Source of the DNA: Hydrangea macrophylla
Lineage: Eukaryota; Streptophyta; Magnoliopsida; Cornales; Hydrangeaceae
Length of the DNA: 64,000 nucleotides
NCBI GenBank assembly: GCA_033977485.1
Contig: CM066993.1
Location: forward strand, 66,442,864 to 66,506,863
Reading direction: 5' to 3'
Part shown: positions 50,424 to 62,078 of the stretch, piece after piece
Layout of the letters: every line of letters begins with the position of its first letter
Numbering within the stretch: position 1 is the stretch's first letter
Notes under the pieces: generated by a model
Database searches by the model: none
The model's input: only the letters and a program-made list of their open reading frames with translations
Told to the model about the DNA's origin: nothing
Position numbers and translations under genes: made by a program

Positions 50424-51019
50424 TAGGGGTGTGTTTCGGCCGGAACAGATCGGAAACACCCCTTTCGAAAAAAATTCCAAAATTTTTGGAAGCCAAAAAT
50501 GCATTCCGAATTCCGTTCCGAAATTTTGGAAATTCCAAAATTATTTCCGATTCCGAAATTTCAGAAATTTCAGAATTTTCGGAATTTCATCATATTCGGA
50601 ATTTTTCGGAATATTCGGAATATTTGGAATGTTTTCGGAATTTTTTGGAATATTCGGAATTCAAGCTTAATGGGATTTCACTTGAGACTTGTAGGCCTTT
50701 TATAGAAGTACATTACATCCCATTTTTGTGTTTTTTCGATGTGGGATGAACACAATTTTTGGAATATTTCGGAATATTTTCAAAAAAGTTTCGGAAATTT
50801 TTCGGAATATTTCGGAAAAGTTTCGGAAAATACAATTTCGGAATATTTTCGGAAATTTTTCAGAATTTTCGGAATTCTAAAAACAATTCCGATTCCGATC
50901 CGATTTTTTTCAGAATTTTCGGAATTCGGAATTCGGAATGCATATTTAGTTGCCAAAATCGGAATTTTTCGGATCGGAATCGGTCGGAATCGGAATTTCC
51001 GTTCCCAATGACACCCCTA
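50424..51019. mobile_element. hAT MITE with perfect 8-bp target duplication
   Basis: Ends TAGGGGTGT and ACACCCCTA are inverted repeats, flanked by GTACTAAC at 50416-50423 and 51020-51027. The 596-bp interior is made of short variants of GGAATTTTCGGAAT and codes for nothing; frames inside are repetitive artefacts. Confidence 0.9.
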
Positions 51020-51331
51020 GTACTAACCGTGGCAAGATGATGATACCTTATTATTGGTGATTCCCACCCCCCACCACCACCACCCCTTCCATCAACTCAC
51101 TCATAGAGGGGGAGATTCTCTCCGCTCTAAGTATTTTTGTTGATGACAAAAGGGGGAAAATATACATGTTGCTTATACATGTTGGATCAGTTTTCAATTC
51201 TTATCGAACTTAAAATTGATTCATCCATTCACATGATCTTCAAAGTGCATTATCTATCTTGATTAGACTATTACTTGTTATTATTTTATTGCGAGCAACT
51301 AGTTGTTTGTCATCATAAAAAAGGAGGAGAT

Positions 51332-52192
51332 TGTTAGCCCCAAGGGAACCTTAAGTAATTTTGATGATTAACAAACTATAAAATTGAGTACTTATGATTT
51401 CATTTAGTGTGTTGTCCAAACAGAGCCTTATAATGATGGTGGATATTCTATGGAAGCCTCATGGAAGATCAATTCTTATAATGATCAAGGGCTTAAAAAC
51501 TTAACAAAATCTTCAAAACAGAAAAATTATTTTTCATTGGAAAAACTATCGACTGGATAAATTTCCCAGCCGACTGGACGCTAAATTTTTAAGTCAACTG
51601 TTTTATAATTGGCACATTTCATTAAATTTGAAATGCAGTCAACTGGATCGCGAACCCAATCGACTAGATTACTACGCAGAACAGTAACGGTTCTTTTTCT
51701 AGGGTTTTGACTTTGCATTTAATGCCCCCAACTACCTCAAACATTCTGATTTTCAAGAGAGAGTATTTACACTAATTTGAAATTGGTTGTTGGTCACTTA
51801 ATCACTCACATTCAATACTCATTTATTGCATTCAAAGATTCATGCCCTAGTTTCGAGATTCAATCTTCTAGCTCTACACTTCATTTGTAATTTCTTGAGA
51901 GCAATAATTGAGAGCATTTATTGTATCTATCTACTCTACAAGAGAGTGTATTTCAGTTGTATCAAAACACATATTCAATCCTTAAAGTTGTAAAGAGGGT
52001 TGGTGTAACCCTTGCTCCAAGTGAAGGTGTTCTTCATTGAAGGTGTAAAAAGAGTTCAAGAAGAACTTGTAAGAAATGGTTTAATCTTCACCCAAAGAAA
52101 ATTGTCTAGTTGAATCCTCAAGAGGTGTTCTTGAGGGGTGGACGTAGGCCGCGGATTGCTAAACCACTTGAAAACATCGGTTTGCAAGTGTT

Positions 52193-52245
<53 letters not shown>

Positions 52246-52363
52246 ACTTACTACTTAATTTGATATTGTGCTACCTTGGTTTTGAATTTGCCATTAATCG
52301 TCAATAATCTTATTCAACCCCCCCCCCCCCCCCCCCCCCCTAAGGATTACTTTTGGACCAACA
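51332..52363 (+). mobile_element. SIRE-type 3' LTR
   Basis: Starts TGTTAGCCCCAAGGGAACC right after GGAGGAGAT and ends GGACCAACA; 1032 bp. It carries five motifs of the GTCGACTGG type (51547-51670), a CT microsatellite (52196-52243) and a C-run (52318-52340) followed by TAAGGATTACTTTTGG, the usual order in SIRE/Maximus-like LTRs. Confidence 0.75.
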
Positions 52364-52454
52364 TGGACAGTTGGGATCCTCTTACCTGTCGCGGCCTACG
52401 GGTCCAAAAAGGAAATGAAAAATTTTCCCTATTTTGTTACGCCGGGGCATGACA
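52364..52454 (+). mobile_element. Tail of another Tekay-type LTR
   Basis: CTGTCGCGGCCTACGGGTCC and the ending GCCGGGGCATGACA match the last 90 bp of the family-B LTR (56933-57022). Only this tail is present, directly after the SIRE-type LTR. Confidence 0.7.
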
Positions 52455-53135
52455 ACTAGTAATCTTTGAATTTTTTCTTATTTGTTTCATGGATTACTTA
52501 CACAATTGTGGGCCCCATTGGATTTAGAATCCACCCAAAGGTGACAATTGAATTTTAGCTCATCATTTATTTTAGCCTCTAAGTGTATTCTAGGTATTTA
52601 ATAATATTCCTATTTCATTTTCTTGCCCAACCAAAACTGGATTTTAAATGCAGTTACAATTCCACTTGTGAACCAAAACACTTTTACTGGGATTCAGATT
52701 TTTGCTAAAGTAATAATTGGTATAATAATTCTTGATAATCAGAATCCACCTAAATTAATCTGTGAACCAAATAGCCCGGAAGGAAATTTAGTAAAGTAAT
52801 GAGTACCATATTCTAAGCAACACACTCTTATTAATACTCTGAGGCCACGTTTGGATGACAGTGAGGGGATTGTGTAATTAGCCCCTTTTAATTGATTGTC
52901 CCGAGGCTAATAATACCACCTCTCCATGGTATAACTTAGTCTCCCATATAGGGGACTATTCTTTTTAAATGGACAATTAATCCCGGGGCAGAATGGTCGC
53001 GCAAAATGCCGAATCCAATCCCCCTCTATCTCACCCTTAGTCTTGCGAAACAAACGAGATCTGACTGAGCAGCCACACGACCTCTCACTAACCATACTCC
53101 ACCACCAAATAGCCAAAGCCAAAGAACCTTATGAT
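52455..53135. other. Gene-free stretch
   Basis: AT-rich sequence with no gene recognised. GAGGCCACGTTTGGATGACA at 52841 resembles ends of plant MITEs, but no partner end or target duplication was found. Confidence 0.5.
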
Positions 53136-53330
53136 TGTGAATATATTAAATAATTAAGAAAACAACAAAGGGAAAGAGAAAAGAGAGCTAGAGTTTTTCA
53201 TAACACAAAAACTGAATGAATGAATACGAAAAGAAGAGGCAATAATAATATAATATCTAGGTATACAGTATTACCCTAATATAAAAGAAAAGACTAAACT
53301 ACCCTAAAGCTAATAAAACTAATTCTAACA
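53136..53330 (-). mobile_element. Copia 3' LTR, about 195 bp
   Basis: Minus strand begins TGTTAGAATTAG at 53330 after the purine tract TGAGGAGGCG and ends TTCACA near 53136. It has the same family features as 35442-35624 (GCTTTAGGGTAGTTTAGTC, CTCTAGCTCTCTTTTCTC). Confidence 0.8.
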
Positions 53331-53339
53331 CGCCTCCTC

Positions 53340-54179
53340 AAACTCACGATGCTGCAGCTAAAAGCATAGAGAGTTTGCCAACTAAAAAATGAAAACACTG
53401 AATCGGATGTGACTTTGTAAACAAATCAGCAATCTGTGCAGAAGAAGAAACAAAAGGCAAAGTGATAGCTCCATGCTTAAGGTGATGACGAGTAATGTGA
53501 CAATCAATCTCTATATGCTTGGTCCTCTCATGGAAACGGAATTGTGAGCAATCTGAATAACACTCTTATCATCACAATACATAGGTGAAGGGCGAGGAAG
53601 GGAGACACCCATATCTGTAAGTAGTCGGCGTAACCAAATAAGCTCACGGGTAGTCGAAGCCATAGCACGATACTCAACTTCTGTGGAAGACACAGCAACA
53701 ACATCTTGCTTCTTGCTCTTCCAAGAAATGAGAGAATCACCCAAAAATATACAAAACCCAGTAACAGACTTGCGATCTGTAGGATCACCGGCCCAATCAG
53801 CATTAGAGTACGCACGCAACTCCAAGGAAGATGATGAAGAAAGTAAAAGACTTTGAAACCTAGTGCCCCTCAAGTACCTCAAAATACGATGAACAGCAGC
53901 CCAATGAACTGTAGTTGGGGAAGTAACAAAATGACTAACAACATGAACATCATGAACAATATCCGGACGAGTAATAGTAAGATAAACCAAGCTGCCAACA
54001 ATAGTGCGATATAAGGTAGGATCAGGCAAAGGAACGCCATCAGAAGGGGAAAGACAAACATTAAGCTCCAAAGGGGTATCAACAATCTTATTATCAGTGA
54101 AGCGAGCACGCTCAAGAATGTCACCTGTATACTTAGACTGAGAAAGAAGATAACCTTTTGGAGAATAGGCTACTTCAAT
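53340..54179 (-). pseudogene. Copia reverse transcriptase end and RNase H
   Basis: Minus strand from 54179: IEVAYSPKGYLLSQSKYT, GSLVYLTITRPDI, AVHRILRYLRGT, YSNADWAGDPTDRKSVTGFC, SWKSKKQDVVAVSSTEVEYR, YCDDKSVIQIAHNS. A one-base loss near 53548 shifts the frame, after which HIEIDCHI, ITLPFVSSS, DLFTKSHPIQ and LLAAAS lead to a stop near 53350. RNase H catalytic acids (DWAG, STEVE, CDD) are present. The upstream part of pol is cut off by the family-B insertion at 54180; its continuation should lie right of the window. Confidence 0.9.
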
Positions 54180-55074
54180 TGTAATAACCTGCATTTTTCT
54201 TGCATTGTCATATTTAAAATTATATATATTTTGTCTGCTTTTATTTTCAATCCTTATGTGAAAAATTTATTTCTTGACTAATCTCATTATTGAAATTTCT
54301 TTTGGGGTCAAAATGCGATTTTCATAAAAACTGGCAATACCTGTGTTAAATTTCAAATCTGTATTTCAAAACGGTGGAATTATTTCTTTTAAAACTCAAA
54401 CTGTATTTTTATAAAATCAGAAAACTATTTCTAACATTAAAATGAATTTTCTGTATTTTTGTGATAAACACCGTGTCACGAAAATACCAGTTTAGGTTTA
54501 AAACTGTCCGCGCAGTGTTAAACTTCCACAGAATTTTGGGAGTAACTGATTGGACAAATTTCTTTATACCCAATTATTATTGCTGAAGTTTTCTCTTAGG
54601 CCTTGTTTGGCAAATGCTTGTAGTATGTGTGTTGTCCTAATGCCATAAGCTTGATTCCCAAACACACCTTGACCCACACCAACTCCACCTACCCTTTCAA
54701 TTATCAATGGAGCATTATGAATTGCAAGTGTATATTTACACATCATTGCTGCACTTTCTTTGTAATTAGTGGAGATTAATGGAGAATGAGTGGGATGTTA
54801 GGCAAATGTTTTCTAAGTGGGAGTTTGATTATTTATACACCCAACCACACTACACATTCTACACTCCTAACATAGAGAGCTTGAGAGAGTCACATAGAGA
54901 GATAATAATTTCAGAATTTGAAGAGCTCAATCCTCCATAGCCAAGCTTGAAATTGGAGATTCTTAATTCTTGTATTTCTTTCTCAACAACTTCTTCAATC
55001 TACATCACGGTGAGTATTACTAACTCACTCAAAATGTAACTCATTCCTTATTTACTGATTTAGGTAGTTAATTT

Positions 55075-55380
55075 TAACAGTAGCAGAATTTTGTCTTCAG
55101 ATTTTTGTTAGGAAAACGAAGGAAATTTAAGATTCTGCCCGCGTTGCCCCAAGCAAAACTCGATTCTGCACACTTTTTGTCTAATGCAATTTTCTCAGAT
55201 TCTGCACCGTTTGGGCAGAAAATGAGGATTACAGTAGCAGAGAAAGTATATCAGAAATTAAATCTAATATTTTCTCTTTTAATTTTAACAGTAGCAGAAT
55301 TTTGTTTTCAGATTTTTGTTAGGAAAACGAAGGAAATTTATGATTCTGCCCGCAGAAAAGGAGGATTACAGTAGCAGATT
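55075..55380 (+). repeat. Imperfect tandem duplication in family-B LTR
   Basis: AACAGTAGCAGAATTTTGT, TTTTTGTTAGGAAAACGAA and GATTCTGCCCGC occur twice. The 3' LTR (62980-63340) keeps a further 74-bp piece that is missing here after GCCCGC (about 55352). Confidence 0.85.
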
Positions 55381-56087
55381 GTTAATTTTTGTATGAAAGC
55401 TTGAAGCTCAAAAATAGTAATTTTTCAAACTTAACTAAAATCAATTCCGTGAATTGGGAATGAAAGATCTTAGTCCCAATAAGTTGTGGTTCGAATACTA
55501 CAGCTTAATTCATCCGTATCACGACGTACCGTTGATTTAAAGTTTTGTCACCTCTCGGTTTTACGTGAAATCCGAGAGCTGCGATTGACATTTTTCAGCA
55601 CTGACGACTTTTAGTAAAACGGCCATAACTTCCTCTAGGAAACTCGAAAACGCGCACGGTTTGAAGCGTTGGAAACTAGACTCAAAGAGCTTTCTGTTGA
55701 TATGTAATTTATGTATACAAATTTTAACTCATTTTTTATGGCATTACTTCAAAGTAGACCCACTTGTGTTTCTAATAGCGATAAAAGTATGTTAAAGCAT
55801 TCTTTGATGAATTCACCGGTTGTTTAATATAAGATTTGATTTCTTCTCATATATCTATGGTTATCGTTCCCAGTACTTTATATTTCTATATTAAGTCACA
55901 TATCATTCATGTGGAGTCAGTGCATGGTGAGTGTTGGTAGTATGGAAAAGAGTAATGATAGTGTGGAAAGGGTATGAGTTTGAGTTGTGGTTGTAGTTGT
56001 GGTCGTGGTTGTGGTCGTGGATGTGGTTGTGGTTGTGGTTGAAAATGTGGAAGAGGGTGTCTTTGAAATACGAAGGTGGCAAATATG

Positions 56088-56340
56088 GACACTCCCTGAC
56101 GCCCATGGAAGCGTTAAAGTGTGTGAAGCCGAACTTGGACACTCACTGGCACCCATGGAAGTACTAAAGTGTGGCCTATGGACACTCCCTGATAACTCGA
56201 GTCTGGATACTGTGTGAGGGGTTGCCCCGGTATTTGCATGGCGGTTAGGGTATTCAAAGTGTGAGGCATTGGACACTCCCTGGTACCCCGGACCAAAGTG
56301 TGAGGCAAACTGGACACTCCCTGGCGCTCCGTTGCTAAAG
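56088..56340 (+). repeat. Tandem units with GGACACTCCCTGG
   Basis: Five degenerate units of about 45-60 bp, each with TGGACACTCCCTGG and AAAGTGTG. Comparable repeat blocks sit at the same LTR position in family A, though with unrelated sequence. Confidence 0.75.
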
Positions 56341-57030
56341 TGTGGCTATCTTAGTGTTTCAAAGATACCAGGAGTAGGATAGTGGGTTGTTGGGTGTTGT
56401 CGAGAGAAAAGAGTCGGTTAGATGCGATGGTGCATTGTTCTCATACACGGTCACATATGTGTGAATTTATCTTTTAAATAATGTTGTGGTTGTTTTCTAA
56501 ACGAGCTCTTTATCTTAAATATAAACTTGTGGTTTTTAAATGGAAATGGGAAAAAGGTAAATGAGTATGTTTTACATTCAGAGTTATGTTTTTAATACTC
56601 ACCAGCTTCTTGAAGCTGACGGCGTTGATGCGTCCTGGACATTCGTGTTCAGGCTTTGCAGGTTATAATAAGGATGAACCTTATGACTATGCTAATTGAG
56701 ATCAACTGCTGAGAAGAGAATTTACTTTTATATGCTTTATGTTTATGTGCATTTAAGATATGATTTGGTTTTGTAATAAGGATGACTGTAATAGACTTTA
56801 AGTTATTGTTTTATTTCAAGGCGGTCTGTGCCTTAGTTAACCCCGTACCATAGGATGTAATAAGTTAGAAAATTTTTACAAGCCCTGATTGCCCTACTCT
56901 GATTAATAGTTTTATGTTGTTCGACGTTTTGGGACGGAATCGATCCTTCAAACTGTCGCGACCTACGGGTCCATAAAGGAAATTAAACGCTTTCCATATT
57001 TATGCTACGTCGGGGCGTGACAGGAATTAG

Positions 57031-57048
57031 TGGTATCAGAGCCAGGTT
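57031..57048 (+). promoter_or_regulatory. Primer-binding site, tRNA-Met type
   Basis: TGGTATCAGAGCCAGGTT, eight bases after the LTR end; the standard plant Ty3/copia Met-type PBS. Confidence 0.9.
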
Positions 57049-57557
57049 TTCTTAGATTAACCAGGCTCAGTTATTCACGCCACAGATTAGTGACACAGGT
57101 TACCTTTAAGTCTTACTAAGCTATACAACCAAGTTCTAGTGTTAGTACGGATTATCCTTAGATCAGAAACTAAATTCTAGGTTGGTTTCGTCATAGAGAT
57201 GATTACTCGTTTGTCTTGTCACATCGACAAGAATGATAACAATTTCCATATATCTTCAGACGTATCCCTTTAGGATTAGCCGAGATAGCTGTAACTTATG
57301 ATGCCCCTACAGACAGATAGTAGCCAAGTTTCTAAGGAGTTAAAAGCATACCATAGCCCTCATTAATAGCTTAGGCACTGACAAACTTCCTGAGTCAAAA
57401 CTCGGAACAGTCAGCATGGCCCACAGCCCAGAGTATGGAGAATAAGAATAAGAATACAACCTCTTTGCTATTAGACAACCCTAATTCGAATACATGTTTA
57501 GATTATGTGATATAGTAATATATACTCCTTTGAAAATTATCTTCATAGTACTATTGC

Positions 57558-60500
57558 ATGCATGTTTCTCATTCTACTATCACTATCATGCATAGAATGG
57601 CTGGAAGACCAAGGAGGAACAGAAATTTGATTGAGGGAGTACCGGAGGCTGCCGATCCCACGGGAATATTTGAAGCTTTCATCAGACGTCTCGAAAGGGT
57701 TAGTAATGCGAATGAAAACCAACGAGACCGCCAGACGGGAGATAAGCTGCTGGAGAGATTCCGTGCGCTCAGACCCGAGCAGTTTGCGGGTACCACGGAT
57801 CCCTGGAAGGCAGAACAATGGTTAAGACAGATGGACCGCATGTTCGAAGCTGTCCAATGCAACGAGATGGATAAAAGGAGATTGGCTACATTCCAATTGA
57901 CCGACGCCGCTGCAGATTGGTGGGACTCGGTCATAGCCACTATCGGGAACACAGCTGCTGTGGGGATGACGTGGACGACATTCAAAGGGAGATTCCTGGA
58001 GAAGTACTTCCAGGCCACGGAGAGGCACAGAAGAGAGAAGGAATTCATGGATCTGACGCAAGGAACCAAGTCGGTGCAAGAGTATACCACACAGTTCGAG
58101 AGGCTGTCTCGATTTGCCCCTCATATGGTTGATACCGAGGAAAAGAAGATCCGGAAGTATAACCAAGGGTTGGCCCCGCAGATTCGTCGCCTGACTCTCG
58201 GCCACCTAGACAAGTCGTTTGAAGGACTAGTTGGCCTGGCTACCGATCTGGAAGAGGATGTACGAGTAAACCGTAAACAATTTGAATTCCGACCACCTCA
58301 GAGGGGTAATTTTGGGAATAGACCACCAATGAACCGTACCCAAGGGCAGAAGAGGAATTTTGATGGGAGCAAGAAGGCACAAGCTATTACCTATCCGACT
58401 CAACCCCGAGTAGGAGAAGGAAGTAGTGGTGTAAAGTGCTTCAACTTTGGCAACCCTGGACATTTGGTTCGGGACTGCAAGGCACCAAGGCGTGCTGCTC
58501 AGACAGGAATAGTCTGCTTCAACTGTGGTGAACCAGGTCACATCAGCAGGTTCTGCACTGCTCCTAAGCAAGCGACTTATGGACAACAGGGTCAGACCCG
58601 CTTGAATGCTGTTATTCCTGATGCCGCTGGATATGACGGAACTGTATATGAAGAAGGAGATCATGGAGAGGCTCAACCTGATCAGCAAGCAGTGGAAGGT
58701 ACATTGACTCTATTTAACTCCCATGTTAAAGTATTATTTGATACGGGTGCTGCTCTATCATTCATATCTGTTAATACAATTCGAAGATTGGGTATCTTAC
58801 CTCATCGCTTAGAGAAAGCTTTGAAGGCTACTTCGCCACTAGGAGCTGCAGTCAGATTAGGACACGTGTGCAAGGATTGTCCCTTACAATTAGGAGACCG
58901 AGAAATCCCTGCGAGGTTGATTGTCCTATCGATGAAGGAGTTTGACATAATCCTAGGAATGGATTGGCTCTATCAGAATCAAGTGAAGTTGGATTGTGCG
59001 AGGAAGAGAATTACATTCCCCGACAATGAGAATCAACCCTTTGATTTTCAATGTAACACTTCGGGAGATATGTTCCTCACCAGATGTTTAGCCAACATTG
59101 AAGTCGTCAGTACAGAGGTGACAGCATCATCTATACCTGTAGTCAAGGACTTCGAAGAAGTATTTCAAGACATTTCTGGATTACCGCCCGAGAGAAGTAT
59201 AGAGTTCTGTATTGAGCTTATACCGGGTACCGTACCGATTACCAAGGTTCCCTACAGAATGGCCCCCACCGAACTATTGGAATTAAAGGGACAAGTTCAA
59301 GAGCTCGAGGACCTAGGTTTTGTACGTCCAAGTACATCGCCTTGGGGAGCACCAGTGTTATTCGTGAAGAAGAAGGACGGGACGCTCAGGCTGTGTATCG
59401 ACTACAGAGAATTGAACCGCGTGACTATCAAGAATAAATATCCCTTGCCTCGGATCGACGATTTATTTGATCAACTACAAGGAGCTACGACATTTTCCAA
59501 GATAGACCTTAGGTCGGGATATCATCAGTTGAGGGTACGGAAGGAAGACATACCTAAGACTGCTTTCAGAACCCGATATGGTCATTATGAATTTCTGGTG
59601 ATGCCGTTTGGAATGACGAACGCCCCGGCAGTGTTTATGGATTTAATGAATAGAGTGTTCAAGCCTTATTTAGATCAGTTTGTCATCGTCTTTATTGATG
59701 ATATTTTGATCTATTCTAAGTCAGGAGAAGAACACGAGCAACATCTACGTATTGTGATGCAGACGCTTAAGGACCACCACTTGTATGCCAAGTTCAGTAA
59801 GTGTGAGTTCTGGTTACAAGAAGTGAAATTTTTGGGACACAAGGTGTCATCTCAAGGAATTTCTGTGGATTCGTCCAAGACCGATGCTGTATCCAACTGG
59901 GTTAGGCCAAGCAACCCTACAGAAGTTCGGAGTTTTCTTGGACTCGCAGGCTATTACAGGAGATTTGTTGAGGGATTCTCTAAAATAGCTGCACCTTTGA
60001 CTGGGTTGACAAAGAAGAATTTGAAGTTCGAGTGGACAGAGAAGCATGAGCGAGCCTTTCTAGAGTTGAAAGAGAGACTCACTACCGCACCAGTACTAGC
60101 AATACCCAAGCCTAATGAGAAGTTCACTATCTTTAGTGACGCATCATATCAAGGACTAGGGTGTGTACTTATGCAAGATGGCAGAGTTATAGCCTATGGA
60201 TCCAGGCAGCTGAAGCCGAATGAGTTGAATTATCCCATTCATGATTTGGAGTTGGCAGCAGTGGTATTTGCACTCAAGATTTGGAGACATTATCTCTACG
60301 GTGAGAAGTTTGATTTGTTCTCCGATCACAAGAGTCTGAAGTATTTGTTCACACAGAAAGAGTTGAACATGAGGCAGCGCAGATGGATGGAGTTGATTAA
60401 AGATTACGACTTCACGTTGGAATACCACCCTGGTAAAGCTAATGTGGTCGCTGATGCTTTGAGTCGGCAGACTCGTGAGACGATCGCCTCCTTAATGGTT

Positions 60501-62033
60501 AGAGAATGGCGAGCATTGGAGACGTTGGTGGAGTTCGATGTACAGAGTGCTGAAGAAGGAGAAGGACAACTTTTCGGATGTCTTATCCTACAGCCTGTTC
60601 TCATTGACTGCATTATTGGAGCTCAGAAAGAAGGTGAGAAATTTCAGACATGGTTCAAAAAGATGTCAGAGAAAGACCCGACAGAATGGAAAGTAGGAGT
60701 CGATGGAGGGTATCGGTGCAGGAATAGATTATGTGTGCCAGGTGATGGAGAGTTAAAGAAGGATATCTTGGAAGAAGCACATAAATCGAGGTATACAGTT
60801 CACCCGGGAGGGACGAAGATGTATAAAGATCTGAAGAGAAATTTTTGGTGGGAAGGCATGAAGAAGGATGTGGCCGAGTTTGTATCCAAGTGTTTGACGT
60901 GTCAGCAAGTCAAGGCCGAACATCAGAGACCGTTAGGATTGTTGCAACCGCTACCTATTCCTGGTTGGAAGTGGGAGCACATTACCATGGATTTTGTAGT
61001 GGGATTGCCTCGATCTCAACAGAACCATGATGCTATTTGGGTAATTGTGGATCGATTGACGAAGTCGGCTCATTTTATCGCTTATAGTATGACATACCTG
61101 GTGGAGAGGATGAGCCGGATGTACATACAACAAGTTGTGCGACTTCATGGTGCACCTGTGTCAATTGTGTCAGATCGTGACGCGCGTTTTACCTCTGGAT
61201 TTTGGGAAAGTCTGCAAGAAGCTATGGGAACCTCGCTCAAGATGAGTACTGCTTTTCACCCTCAGACAGATGGACAAACTGAGCGTGTGAATCAGATCAT
61301 GGAGGATATGCTTAGGGCTTGTGTGATCGATTTTGAAGAATCTTGGGAGACACACTTGCCTTTGGTTGAATTTGCCTATAACAATAGTTATCACGCGAGT
61401 ATCGGTATGGCTCCGTTCGAAGCACTGTACGGACGACCATGTCGTTCTCCATTGTGTTGGGCAGAAGTTGGAGACACGGAATTGTTGGGACCAGATCTGG
61501 TTAGAGAAACCAACGAAAAGATTTCCCTGGTCAAGGAAAGGATGAGAACCGCTCAAAGTCGGTATAAGAGTTATGCCGATCGACGTCGGAAAGATTTGGA
61601 ATTTAGTGTTGGAGATCACGTACTTCTTAAGGTTTCACCGACCCGAGGAGTGGTACGTTTTGGTCTCAAGAGAGGGAAGTTGGCCCCGCGTTTCATTGGA
61701 CCGTTCGAGATTTTAGAACGTGTCGGGAAAGTGGCTTATAAACTAGCACTACCACCGAAGATGTCTGGGGTTCACAACGTGTTTCACGTGAGTATGTTGA
61801 GGAAATACATACGAGATCCCTCGCACGTGGTTAGTTATGACGACATTGAGACGAGTCATAACGTTTCTTACAAGGAGAGACCTGTGAAGATTCTGGATCA
61901 GAGTATCAAGAAGTTAAGGAATAAGGATATCCCGTTGGTGAAGGTTCAGTGGAATCACCATGACGAGAATGAAGCCTCGTGGGAAGTAGAAGCTGATATG
62001 AGGAAGAAGTACCCGGAGTTGTTTCATGACTAG
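57558..62033 (+). CDS. gag-pol: Intact Tekay-type Gag-Pol polyprotein
   Basis: 1491 codons without interruption. Met14 (57597, [10 protein letters not shown]) is a likely alternative start. Order: Gag domain (about 60-240); zinc knuckles at 294-307 ([14 protein letters not shown], second Cys replaced by Phe) and 320-333 ([14 protein letters not shown], intact); protease DTG at 395-397; reverse transcriptase with FIDD at 712-715; RNase H with Asp861, Glu898, Asp923; integrase zinc binding His1075, His1082, Cys1112, Cys1115; catalytic Asp1145, Asp1206, Glu1242; GPF at 1381-1383; and a C-terminal chromodomain-like segment (about 1437-1489, [20 protein letters not shown]) typical of Tekay/Del. 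The protein makes capsids, copies RNA to DNA and inserts it. All enzyme motifs are present, so it may be competent; the altered first knuckle is the only oddity. Gag and Pol share one frame, as in other plant chromoviruses. Confidence 0.97.
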   Translation: MHVSHSTITIMHRMAGRPRRNRNLIEGVPEAADPTGIFEAFIRRLERVSNANENQRDRQTGDKLLERFRALRPEQFAGTTDPWKAEQWLRQMDRMFEAVQCNEMDKRRLATFQLTDAAADWWDSVIATIGNTAAVGMTWTTFKGRFLEKYFQATERHRREKEFMDLTQGTKSVQEYTTQFERLSRFAPHMVDTEEKKIRKYNQGLAPQIRRLTLGHLDKSFEGLVGLATDLEEDVRVNRKQFEFRPPQRGNFGNRPPMNRTQGQKRNFDGSKKAQAITYPTQPRVGEGSSGVKCFNFGNPGHLVRDCKAPRRAAQTGIVCFNCGEPGHISRFCTAPKQATYGQQGQTRLNAVIPDAAGYDGTVYEEGDHGEAQPDQQAVEGTLTLFNSHVKVLFDTGAALSFISVNTIRRLGILPHRLEKALKATSPLGAAVRLGHVCKDCPLQLGDREIPARLIVLSMKEFDIILGMDWLYQNQVKLDCARKRITFPDNENQPFDFQCNTSGDMFLTRCLANIEVVSTEVTASSIPVVKDFEEVFQDISGLPPERSIEFCIELIPGTVPITKVPYRMAPTELLELKGQVQELEDLGFVRPSTSPWGAPVLFVKKKDGTLRLCIDYRELNRVTIKNKYPLPRIDDLFDQLQGATTFSKIDLRSGYHQLRVRKEDIPKTAFRTRYGHYEFLVMPFGMTNAPAVFMDLMNRVFKPYLDQFVIVFIDDILIYSKSGEEHEQHLRIVMQTLKDHHLYAKFSKCEFWLQEVKFLGHKVSSQGISVDSSKTDAVSNWVRPSNPTEVRSFLGLAGYYRRFVEGFSKIAAPLTGLTKKNLKFEWTEKHERAFLELKERLTTAPVLAIPKPNEKFTIFSDASYQGLGCVLMQDGRVIAYGSRQLKPNELNYPIHDLELAAVVFALKIWRHYLYGEKFDLFSDHKSLKYLFTQKELNMRQRRWMELIKDYDFTLEYHPGKANVVADALSRQTRETIASLMVREWRALETLVEFDVQSAEEGEGQLFGCLILQPVLIDCIIGAQKEGEKFQTWFKKMSEKDPTEWKVGVDGGYRCRNRLCVPGDGELKKDILEEAHKSRYTVHPGGTKMYKDLKRNFWWEGMKKDVAEFVSKCLTCQQVKAEHQRPLGLLQPLPIPGWKWEHITMDFVVGLPRSQQNHDAIWVIVDRLTKSAHFIAYSMTYLVERMSRMYIQQVVRLHGAPVSIVSDRDARFTSGFWESLQEAMGTSLKMSTAFHPQTDGQTERVNQIMEDMLRACVIDFEESWETHLPLVEFAYNNSYHASIGMAPFEALYGRPCRSPLCWAEVGDTELLGPDLVRETNEKISLVKERMRTAQSRYKSYADRRRKDLEFSVGDHVLLKVSPTRGVVRFGLKRGKLAPRFIGPFEILERVGKVAYKLALPPKMSGVHNVFHVSMLRKYIRDPSHVVSYDDIETSHNVSYKERPVKILDQSIKKLRNKDIPLVKVQWNHHDENEASWEVEADMRKKYPELFHD

Positions 62034-62065
62034 TTAGTCTTGATTTCGGGGACGAAATCCTGTTT

Positions 62066-62078
62066 AAGGGAGGAAGGG
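62066..62078 (+). promoter_or_regulatory. Polypurine tract of family-B element
   Basis: AAGGGAGGAAGGG directly before the 3' LTR start, preceded by TTTCGGGGACGAAATCC; intact plus-strand primer site. Confidence 0.9.

Larger units (their letters stand above)
48561..52363 (+). mobile_element. 5'-truncated element with SIRE-type LTR and Gag-like ORF
   Basis: Contains a Gag-like plant transposon protein ORF (48816-50118), a 3' region with GATGACAAAAGGGGGA (51141-51156), a PPT (AAAGGAGGAGAT) and a 3' LTR beginning TGTTAGCCCCAAGG. No reverse transcriptase or integrase of its own is present, so it looks like a large non-autonomous derivative. A hAT MITE (50424-51019) is inserted in its 3' part. The 5' LTR is absent or cut at about 48561. 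Confidence 0.6.
55010..56661 (+). other. Candidate intron inside the family-B LTR
   Basis: Donor CACG|GTGAGTATT at 55010 lies about 175 bp after the TATA box, and acceptor GGCTTTGCAG| at 56661. A short frame ending in GYNKDEPYDYAN and TGA follows the acceptor. Donor context (GTGAGT...CTAACTCACT) is shared with family A (GTGAGTTCTAAACTCAC). Splicing is inferred only. Confidence 0.4.
54180..57022 (+). mobile_element. 5' LTR of family-B element
   Basis: TGTAATAACC to GGGGCGTGACA, 2843 bp. TATA-like TTTATAC at 54832, partial tandem duplication at 55075-55380, GTTGTGGTC triplet-like repeats (55980-56043), GGACACTCCCTGG tandem units (56088-56340), and a donor/acceptor-like pair at 55010 and 56661. 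Confidence 0.93.

Noticed and set aside
50429..51040. Several 70-106-codon ORFs rich in Phe, Ile, Asn, Ser, Arg
   Set aside because: They are translations of the repetitive hAT MITE interior.
52318..52340. C-run next to the LTR end as a telomere-like or quadruplex element
   Set aside because: A homopolymer C-run is common near the end of SIRE-type LTRs and its length is unreliable in assemblies.
54600..54746. Gene-like ORF of 60 codons repeated at 54564 and 62463
   Set aside because: Identical because both copies lie in the two LTRs of one element; no domain and antisense to the transcript.
57569..58205. Minus-strand ORFs of 127-173 codons under gag
   Set aside because: Shadows of the intact plus-strand gag-pol; no independent support.
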